64,000 bases of DNA. It comes from Liolophura sinensis (Eukaryota > Mollusca > Polyplacophora > Chitonida > Chitonidae). Location of the stretch: the NCBI RefSeq assembly GCF_032854445.1, contig NC_088302.1, positions 41,606,191-41,670,190 of the forward strand, in the 5' to 3' direction. Positions 55,741 to 64,000 of the stretch are shown here, in pieces; positions within the stretch are counted from its first letter, which is position 1, and every line of letters begins with the position of its first letter. Position numbers and translations under genes: made by a program. A model generated the notes under the pieces. The model had not been told where the DNA came from. It was given only the letters and a program-made list of their open reading frames with translations, and ran no database searches.

Positions 55741-56367
55741 CTGTAGACAAGTGTATCTTGTCTTATGGAACCCAAGTACATGTAAATGCAATACCATTTG
55801 ACCAATAACAACCTTGCGTGCAAATACCAGTTTCAGTTGTGACATTCAGTGTACCCTATATATTATAACACTGGTTTCAACAGAAAGCTACAGTTTGATA
55901 ATCTGAGAAGTTTACCTCAAAAATAGGCTTGTGACTGTCAATTTTGTTTTTCAGGTTTTATGACATCATTAATATTATCACAACAGTCTCCTTTAGCAGG
56001 CTGCTCTCCATGCTGACATAATAATAGTACTACTTCACTGGATTACTACGGTTAAGTCACCAGACAATAATGCACCACCGAGTCATGCCAGCCATAGTAT
56101 AGTGATTAGTCCTTTTGTATGCTGAGTGCCAAGCCAGGGAAGTTAACTACAAAGATGTTTTGAATATTATCAGGCAATGACCAATATTGGGTTTGAACTC
56201 GGAGCTTTTTTGTGTTGTAGCTAGTCGTTATGAAAGTGCCATGTCAAATGGCCTACATTCTATATTTAAACTTTAAATTATGTTATGTATTATTTTGTTA
56301 CAAGACAGAGAGGCCCATTACATAGGGTTAGCCTTCATTGTACATAAAAACATCACTGTTGCTTGGG

Positions 56368-56629
56368 CCTCCGTGGCTCAGTTGGTTAGCGCGCTAGCAC
56401 AGCATAATGACCCAGGAGCCCCTCACCAATGCGGTCGTGGTGAGTTCAAGTCCAGCTCATGCTGGTTTCCTCTCTGGCCGTACATGGGAAGGTCTGTCAG
56501 CAACATGTGGATGGTCGTGGGTTTCCCCTGGGCCCTGCCCAGTTTCCTCCCACCATAATGTAGGCCGCCGTCGTATAACTGAAATATTCTTGAGTACGGC
56601 GTAAAACATCAATCAAATAAATAAATAAA
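56368..56629 (+). mobile_element. Full-length tRNA-derived SINE
   Basis: Best-preserved copy here: head CCTCCGTGGCTCAGTTGG (box A) and GTGAGTTCAAGTCCAGCTC (box B), body AACATGTGGATGGTCGTGGG, tail TTGAGTACGGCGTAAAACAT and (AAAT)n. Confidence 0.9.
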
Positions 56630-56764
56630 TCATAGCTGCCCACATACTTCAGAAGACTAGTTTCAAATGGGTCAGTTATTAATTATGTCATGCTAGATGT
56701 CAACATGTCCATATAACATTCCAGGGGAATTAACGCATTGCAATGTTTTCGTAACACAGTTCAA

Positions 56765-56772
56765 CACTTTTA
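56765..56772 (-). terminator. Candidate distal polyadenylation signal for ARMC6
   Basis: TTTTATTG gives AATAAAA on the minus strand, followed by a GU-rich stretch (GTGTTGAACTGTGTT) in the right place. If used, the ARMC6 3'UTR would be about 4.2 kb and include the 42-bp minisatellite. A nearer TTTATT at 60745-60750 is an alternative. Confidence 0.3.
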
Positions 56773-56799
56773 TTGCGGACAGAAGTACAGGTAAGAAAA

Positions 56800-59500
56800 C
56801 GTGCACTGGAACTCTGCATGGATAATTTAATAATGTAACATATATTTAAGTGACCATGTATAAGTTGAAATTAAACAACACACTGAAATATCAATAGATG
56901 TAGAAAGTTGAAAATGGAAATAAAAAGAAAATACTAATATATGTACGTGTACACTACTACAACTTGCCATTGCTCGTGTTGACGTTACATACTACTGTTA
57001 TACAAATGGCAGTGACAAATCTCCAGGGCAAAGCTTTATTATTATGGGTACACAATGGGTACATTAAAGCAACTGATTGGAATGTAAAAATGCCAAAAAT
57101 GTACTGAAAAAAAAGAGAAGAAGAATATATATACAAAATACGAATTTGGCAGCTAGGACAAAATCTGAGAAACACTTCTGAGGTAATCAGATTACAAGGT
57201 GGTTCTCCGTTGTGGGAGCAGTGAATTCTCAATACAGCGAGTCACATGCCCATCTCATAGCCAGAAAGTCACAGGCATAGCTTAGCACAGGCACATCCAA
57301 CATTTGATGTTACACTTACATGTACTTTTAAACATACAACACACAACACAAAAAAACACTTAGAATGATATAATCAATAATACATAACAATGAAATACTT
57401 ATTTTCAACAGAAAAGATGATGAAAAATTTCTGTAGGACAAGTAAATTTGCTACATATAAAATATCGTGAAGAATAATCCCATTATTGTGCAAATATCAA
57501 ATTCTCTACATATAATGCAAATGGAAATACATGCCATCACCCTAATGTTATATTTTTACAGCAACCTGCGGATTCCCATCTGGCTATACCCTAATTCCTC
57601 CACTTTTTTGCATATTGACAGGCAATTTTACTTCAATAATTTTTCACTTGTACTATCAGATGTTGGGAAGGTTCACAGGTTGAGGAAACCTGAGTCTCCA
57701 GAGTAAACCACCACCCATCACACATTCTAATAACAAAAGTACACTGAACAATAAATAATTTTAAGTCAACAGGTGCAAGACTTAAATACTTGTACCTGTT
57801 ATATGTATACCTGCCTAGATCTACAAGTTATAAAAATTGACCATTTACTTTTTTTTTAAGAATACCAACACCTTCAGTACAGTGTATGCTAATTTTTTAC
57901 ACGTGGTGTTTCATGACACTGCCAAACACTTAGCACCAAATGTAAAACTTGGAAACATTAATAAATTAACAATTAAACATAATTTGCAAATTTCTACTTC
58001 AACAACTTAAACACCACTAATATGAGAAAATACTTCATTTCAGTTTTAAAGTGTAACAACACTTTACATTCACCAGGCTGAGGGAAGATTTCAATGGAAG
58101 AATATATTCAAACATTCCTTTCTTTGACTTTTGTCAAATCCACAACACAAATACTGGTCTCTAGAGTTTACTTCAATACATATGACTAGAGCCTTTAAGC
58201 GTGACATTATTACCACGGCTGTTTACAACATCTGTATGCCACACTATTTTTCACACAATGGTTTGTCACAGTACTGCTATTTTACCTGAGCAAACATACC
58301 TGTTCTGTTTTGTTTTTCCATTCTTATGGCACTGTACTGTTCCCCAATCCCCGATTACCACACCGAATACTCCCTTTCTCTTTCATACTTTACAGTTTTA
58401 ACTACCTCCATGTAATCTGAACAATTAAGCATTCACCTATTTAACCGAGGTTCTGTCAGCAACCTGCAGATGGTCGTGGGATTTCTCCGGGTTGTGCCCG
58501 GCTTCCTCCTACCATAATGCTGGCTGCCATCGTATAAGTGAAATATTCTTGAGTATGGCGTAAAACATGAATCAAATAAATAAATAAATTTAATTGAAGT
58601 CAGCAAATGTAACCCGAAAATTTAGCCTGTCAATCCGAGAAGTAATACGTCAAGTAGCCTGTTTAGCGTGGACTTTTTTTGGAATATAAAGGTTTGTTCA
58701 CTTTATTCACTGTAATTCATGAGGAAAAACAAAGGTGTGACTGGTGTGGAAATCTTTAAGTTTCACTGTCAATTACTGTGGTTGACCCCCACAGAGTGTG
58801 GATTAGCAACCTAAGCCTTTATGAAGTTTCTCTTAAGACCCAAACTTGAGAACAAATCACTGGCTTGCTACGCGCAACCAACAACGTTTTGATGAGAGTC
58901 TAGATGAACTAATGGGTGTATAATCACTTTTCTTTCAGTTCATGCCTGGGGAGTCTAACCCATGTGGCAAGGGCCAGCAGGCAGACCATCACTGGGGATT
59001 ATTGCACAACTGGGGACTGATCACTCTCCCCTGTCATATCATTCGGCAACTCAAATCTGCAAAGCTTTACTGCATGAAATTTTCAGCTAAACTCCACATG
59101 ATTTATGGAACCTGAAATTTCCACCAATGCTTCACTTGTCAATACCCATGTTATAGTTTTCCCCTTAACGTTTGGTCCATTTCCACCTACATTCTCATCA
59201 CATTCTATTGGCATTATATTTCCTGAATCTGTTCTGTTTGCCGTTCATTCTCTACTTCCCTGTCAGTATTCTTCACTTCTCAACAGTCCTGAATCAATCT
59301 GCCTCACTCAATTCTTTCTCTCCCAACCCTACAGCTCCAATCCTCATCCCTGCAGCACCAGTTCCCATGACTGCTCTTCACTTTTCCCATCCCTGCAGCT
59401 CTAATCCACACACTTCTCTTTCCCATCCTTACAGCACCAATCCCGATCACTGCTCTTCATTTACCCATCCCTGTAGCTCTAATCTCCACCACTTCTCTTT
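56800..59500. other. Non-coding region, possibly ARMC6 3'UTR
   Basis: AT-rich DNA with no family-like frame. It holds a SINE 3' half (58453-58590). It may be untranslated sequence of ARMC6 or intergenic. Confidence 0.4.
58453..58590 (+). mobile_element. SINE 3' half
   Basis: GTCAGCAACCTGCAGATGGT, TAATGCTGGCTGCCATCG, TTGAGTATGGCGTAAAACAT and an AAAT tail. Confidence 0.8.
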
Positions 59501-60610
59501 ATTTTCCCATCCTTGCAGTGCCAATCCCCATCACTGCTCTTCACTTTCACATCCCTGCAGCACCAATGCCCATCACTGCTCTTCACTTTCCCATCCATGC
59601 AGCACCAATCCCAATCATGCTCTTCACTTTCACATCCATGCAGCACCAATCCCCATCACTGCTCTTCACTTTCACATCCATGCAGCACCAATCCCCATCA
59701 CTGCTCTTCACTTTCCCATCCATGCAGCACCAATCCCAATCACGCTCTTCACTTTCACATCCATGCAGCACCAATCCCCATCACTGCTCTTCACTTTCAC
59801 ATCCATGCAGCACCAATCCCCATCACTGCTCTTCACTTTCCCATCCATGCAGCACCAATCCCAATCACGCTCTTCACTTTCACATCCATGCAGCACCAAT
59901 CCCCATCACTGCTCTTCACTTTCCCATCCATGCAGCACCAATCCCCATCACTGCTCTTCACTTTCACATCCATGCAGCACCAATCCCCATCACTGCTCTT
60001 CACTTTTCCATCTATGCAGCACCAATCCCGATCACTGCTCTTCATTTACCCATCCCTGTAGCTCTAATCTCCACCACTTCTCTTCACTTTCCCATCAATG
60101 CAGCTCCAATCCCCATCACGCTCTTCACTTTCACATCCCTGCAGCACCAATGCCCATCACTGCTCTTCACTTTCCCATCCATGCAGCACCAATCCCCATC
60201 ACTGCTCTTGCCTTTCACATCTCTGCAGCTCCAATGCCCATCACTGCTCTTCCCTTTCACATCCCTGCAGCTCCAATCCCCATCACTGCTCTTCACTTTC
60301 ACATCCATGCAGCATCAATCCCCATCACTGCTTTTTGCTTTCCCATCCCTGAAGCTCCAATGCCCATCACTGCTCTTCACTTTCACATCTATGCAGCTCC
60401 AATCCCCATCATTGCTCTTCACTTTCACATCCATGCAGCACCAATCCCCATCACTGCTCTTCACTTTCACATCCCTGAAGCTCCAATCCCCATCACTGCT
60501 CTTCACTTTCCCATCAATGCAGCACCAATCCCCATCAATGCTCTTCGCTTTCACATCCATGCAGCACCAATCCCCATCATTGCTCTTCACTTTCCCATCC
60601 GTGCAGTAAC
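59325..60610. repeat. 42-bp minisatellite with 125-bp higher-order period
   Basis: Unit contains CTTCACTTTCACATCCATGC and AGCACCAATCCCCATCACTG. The centre (about 59580-60000) is built of 42+42+41-bp trimers repeating every 125 bp, marked by a one-base-shorter unit with CAATCAYGCTCTTC. The outer copies (59325-59580, 60000-60610) are more diverged. Frames are open on both strands (up to 482 codons on plus) because the unit is nearly a multiple of three, low in stops and repeated; this is not evidence of a protein. Confidence 0.9.
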
Positions 60611-60958
60611 CGTTCTTTAATTTCCCTTTGGGGCCCACTACTGCCCACTTTCACAAAACTTTGAAAATCAAACTATGGCTTTATAGCCTACACTGTAGAG
60701 GGTGTTATTTCTGAAAAATATACATACATACATATATGTGAAAATTTATTTTCCAACTTTTGTAAAAGTGTCCCCAGTGCTCTATCATGATATTCATTTT
60801 CCTCATCTAGTACTTCTGTCATCAGTTTTGTTGATGCACACTCATGTACTTTACTCATCCCTGATGTATTTTGCCCATCCATCATGACCTTCTCTCACAT
60901 GCTGGTGTACTAGATCATCAGTCCTCTACCCTATCTGTCCCACACAACTCAGTTCCCA

Positions 60959-63900
60959 TCACTGCTGTAGAGTCCCCTTCTCACCTGTCCACAACTCCTT
61001 TAGCTCTACTTTACAGCCCAAATCTCTGAGAGCAGCTTTAGCCTCATCATCACAATCTTTGTGACTAATTCGAGCCTTGTTTATCAGTGCTTCTGCACCT
61101 AGTTCCAACAGGAGTTCGGAATTTTCTCTGATTCTTGCCACCATGTTCCTCAAAGCCATGCATGCTTGTTTCTGTGAAACACAAAAAAATGATGTGAATA
61201 ATACCCTGAAGGGTTCAGATTCGCTATACTAACAACATTCTTCAATATCATTTTCAAAGGGGAGTGCTGAAAGGCATTCAAATATATGAAAAATTTGGCG
61301 GGCTTTATGAGCCATACTGGCGGTACCTAGGAACTTTACTTCTTATATACATATATATGTAGGAGATTGATAAAGGGTTTATGGACTGGATTTGCCTGTG
61401 GCTGAACATTGTAGTTGAACCAATGGTTGGCTGCCCTACGGAAATGACCCCTATGGGTTTACCTGAACCCCTGACTCCTTCTCATGGATCTTCATGGCCT
61501 GAAGCACCACCTGGTGTCCGTTACACTCTATTATCTTCTTGCAGCTCTCAGGGTTACGTAGTGCGACAGTCGCCAGCAGGGAACATCCTGCCTCAGCCAC
61601 CCTAGGGTTAGCCTGGTGGGTTGTCATGGCCGCCAGGATCAGGCTCACCTCGTTGTTTGCCACGATGGCCACCTTGACGTTGTCATTACCAGCCAAGGCC
61701 TTCAGTAAGCTCAGAATTTGACGACACAGGGCCTGCACAAAAGTAGAGGTAAGTGGGGTATTATGCATACTGCTGTCAACAAGATGTATTCATACAATAG
61801 AGAAGAATTCATTATCTTCACAACATTATGTGGAAAAATGAGAACATACATGTAAGGACACACTGGACCATGTGGATGTGAAGTACCACATGTGTGAAGA
61901 TGTGAACACGGTTAATGTGAACTTGTGAAGTCATGGAAAGAACCATATTTGGACATGTGGATTATGTGGAAAAGCAAGCTTCTGATTTCAACTTTCAGTT
62001 ATAACACAATTTTTTTGACGCCATGCATAAAATAGTGCTACCTCACTTGACTACTATACCAAGAACACGGAACATAACACTGACTGCCAAGCAATAAAGT
62101 ACAATCACAATAAACCAAAATTAGCACTAAACAAAGGCCTCCAGTGTGAACATGAGCGCACTGAATCATGTGGAAATGTGTCACTATGTTAACGCCCATT
62201 TTCATTGCTTATATAAGACAATAAATCAATTACAATCTACACACAATGAAATAAATGGATGATCTTTCGTAATAAGCCGAATCAGTATTTCAGGAGTCTC
62301 GCAAGCCGACACAGGTTTGGACGCAGCAAGGTGGAGTTCGCAAACGAATGCAGCTAAAAGGCACGCTAAATATACATCTCTTTTAGTGACATTTGTCGGC
62401 TCAATGGCATGGTTAGCAGGTACCATAAAATCGCAGAAGCGTTAGTTTGTAAGAGCCCCCTATTTACCTCGCCAAAACCTGAGAAAAATAGTCCTGAAAG
62501 GCTGAATCAGCTCATTCAATGACCAGTTATTACATTCCAGAAAGATCAATGATATTAAAAAAAATTCGAACAGAAAAGCAATAAAAAGTAGTGACCTGAT
62601 GCTTCAAATTCTCCTGGAGTGTTAGCAGAATGAGTTTCAACCCACCCAGATCCATCACCTCCTTACAGAACTCATCTCTGACAGCAAGTTTACTCAGGGT
62701 TGAGAACAGTTCACCTAACACTCCCACATCGTGAGTGTAATCTGGGGAAGACAACATAACGTGAAGGTTTATTTATTTATTTATTTATTTATTTACTGGA
62801 GGTTTTACGCCCTACTCAAGAATATTTCATTTATACAACAGCGGCCAACATTATGGTGGGTGGACACCAGGCAGAGTTCAGGGAAAATCCACAACCATTT
62901 GCAGGTTGCCAACAGACATTCCCATGTACAGCTGGAGAGGAAGACTTGAATTCACAGTAAGTTTATGAGTGAGAGGCTCCTGGGTCACTGCGCTGCGCTG
63001 GCATGTTAACCACCTCTGCCACTGAGGCCCCCTTATGTCTTGTTAGGAGAACCATCTAGCAATTAATGACTATATATGTAATTAAATTTAATCAGCAAGA
63101 GTTTTTGTTGTCCTATATTGACTGTTGTTTCACTCCCTATGATGTCACTGGCATGGCAGACAACAAGCCCTTCACCACTGAGAAACACGTTCACTTCCAC
63201 TGAAAAATTCTTCGCGCTGCCTCATTTGCATGTTATCTCATCTGGCCAACAGTTTAGACCAGTGATGGATTTACCTTCACAATTTTCTTAATTAACATTT
63301 TGCAGAAAATATAGGACCAGAAGGTTTAGCTAGGAGTCAAATGCAACTCAGTTTTGTTTTTAGCTGAACCAAATAAAAAATCCTGAATTTCTTTCAACAG
63401 TATTTCCCTTTAAGAATCAGATGTCTTTATAGGAGAAAAAAAGTAGTTCTGCTGAATGTAACTGCATGACAGACTGACAAATACTTGTGTAATACTTGTA
63501 CCATACTGTGTCAGATTAAAGGACATCTGTAATATGAAATTCAACAGAGATACGATAAGTTATACCAGCATGTTGCATGGGTACAACGCCTGATATTTCA
63601 TTGAGGTGATCATTATTTTCAGGAGCCCAAAGGGAGAGTGGAAATATTGATATTCGAGCGTGTGGGGAAACCCAGAACAATCCTCAGGTTGCTGCAGACC
63701 TTCCCAAGTACGATTGTCGAACGGAGAGGATGCGAGCATGGGCTGGACTTGAACTCACAGCCCTGGATATCACATTCCATTACTACAACTTACCGTTACA
63801 TATATTTAAGATGGTCTTCAGGGCATTTCCTTCTGCCACTATCATTTTTGCATGTTCATGTCCCTTTCCAAATGGAACGCGAATATCATCATCAAATGTC

Positions 63901-64000
63901 AGCACCCTTAAAGCAAAACAGATTTCCTTCACCAAAGTGCCTGCTGCTTTGAATTCATCAATCAAACAAACCAATTTTGTAATCAACTTTTCCGTCACAA
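60959..64000 (-). CDS. ARMC6: ARMC6, armadillo repeat protein 6 (C-terminal part; gene continues past 64000)
   Basis: Four minus-strand exons: 64000-63794 (partial), 62741-62596, 61732-61463, 61171-60959 with stop at 60961-60959; 277 residues visible of about 500 in the family. Splice sites are GT-AG and phases agree (1, 0, 0). Exon order gives [55 protein letters not shown] and finally [35 protein letters not shown]. The last block is the signature C-terminus of ARMC6. The protein is a stack of armadillo helices thought to serve as a protein-binding scaffold; its molecular job is poorly known. Exon 62741-62596 is preceded by a full-length SINE in the intron. The gene converges on PARP16. The N-terminal half and promoter lie outside the window. 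Confidence 0.93.
62768..63032 (-). mobile_element. Full-length SINE, reverse, ARMC6 intron
   Basis: (TTTA)n tail, GGAGGTTTTACGCCCTACTC, body and head GCGCTGGCATGTTAACCACC. It ends 26 bp from the acceptor side of exon 62741-62596. Confidence 0.85.
63033..63793 (-). other. ARMC6 intron, remainder
   Basis: Intron sequence without other recognised features except a SINE central fragment at 63655-63770 (GGGGAAACCCAGAACAATCC, CAGGTTGCTGCAGACC, GGGCTGGACTTGAACTCACA). Confidence 0.6.

Larger units (their letters stand above)
52521..56080. other. Intergenic DNA between the convergent PARP16 and ARMC6 genes
   Basis: AT-rich, without supportable genes. Contains a SINE fragment (53228-53375), weak repeats with AAACTGGTGAC-like words at 53885-54330, and a second tRNA-like element at 55290-55740. 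Confidence 0.5.

Noticed and set aside
56368-56460. tRNA gene-like sequence (box A and box B)
   Set aside because: It is the head of a SINE with the usual body and (AAAT)n tail; no proper acceptor stem or cloverleaf could be drawn.
56957-57232. 91-codon minus-strand frame
   Set aside because: No family motif or splice context; probably untranslated or intergenic DNA near a candidate poly(A) site.
59172-60620. 482-codon plus-strand frame rich in H, S, P, I, T
   Set aside because: It is read through the 42-bp minisatellite; other frames on both strands are equally open, repeat units shift frame, and no start context, signal or splice evidence supports a protein.

Overview
This is eukaryotic, AT-rich, intron-rich DNA from an invertebrate, most probably a mollusc. 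Four things point that way: multi-exon genes with canonical GT-AG introns, secreted chitin-binding (peritrophin-A/CBM14) genes in tandem, animal orthologues of AK6, PARP16 and ARMC6, and more than twenty copies of a tRNA-derived SINE with an (AAAT)n tail of the kind common in mollusc genomes. The species cannot be fixed by reading alone. Gene models were built by hand from reading frames, splice sites and remembered family motifs; there is no transcript evidence.

Left part (1-37 kb): secreted chitin-binding proteins on the + strand. Gene A (1067-4067, three exons, 271 aa) is single copy. After about 9 kb of repeat-rich intergenic DNA comes an array of three tandem units (about 7.0-8.1 kb each, 13.13-35.8 kb). 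Each unit holds one three-exon gene (222 aa in the intact copies) with a signal peptide and three CBM14-type domains, one per exon, all introns in phase 1. The first copy has three 1-base insertions in exon 2 that cause a premature stop but together restore the frame; it is a young pseudogene or carries assembly errors. The array is bounded at both ends by the same unclassified ~170-bp dispersed repeat, which suggests unequal recombination as its origin.

Middle part (37-52.5 kb): two housekeeping genes head to head. AK6 (adenylate kinase isoenzyme 6, 177 aa, four exons, minus strand) and PARP16 (tail-anchored mono-ADP-ribosyltransferase, 348 aa, six exons, plus strand) start 448 bp apart and probably share a bidirectional promoter with CRE/ATF-like sites. 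Their introns hold minisatellites (68-bp and 52-bp periods), inverted-repeat fragments, SINEs and an odd CCCATATGGG-rich repeat with tRNA-like ends.

Right part (52.5-64 kb): intergenic and 3'UTR-like DNA, then the last four coding exons of ARMC6 on the minus strand, convergent with PARP16 and running off the window end. Downstream of its stop lies a 42-bp minisatellite (about 59.5-60.6 kb) with a 125-bp higher-order period that keeps frames open on both strands; I read it as non-coding.

No rRNA, genuine tRNA gene or CRISPR array was seen. I found no clear new molecular system; the most interesting items are the repeat-bounded chitin-binding array, the foldback inside its second unit, the tRNA-headed satellite element and the higher-order minisatellite.
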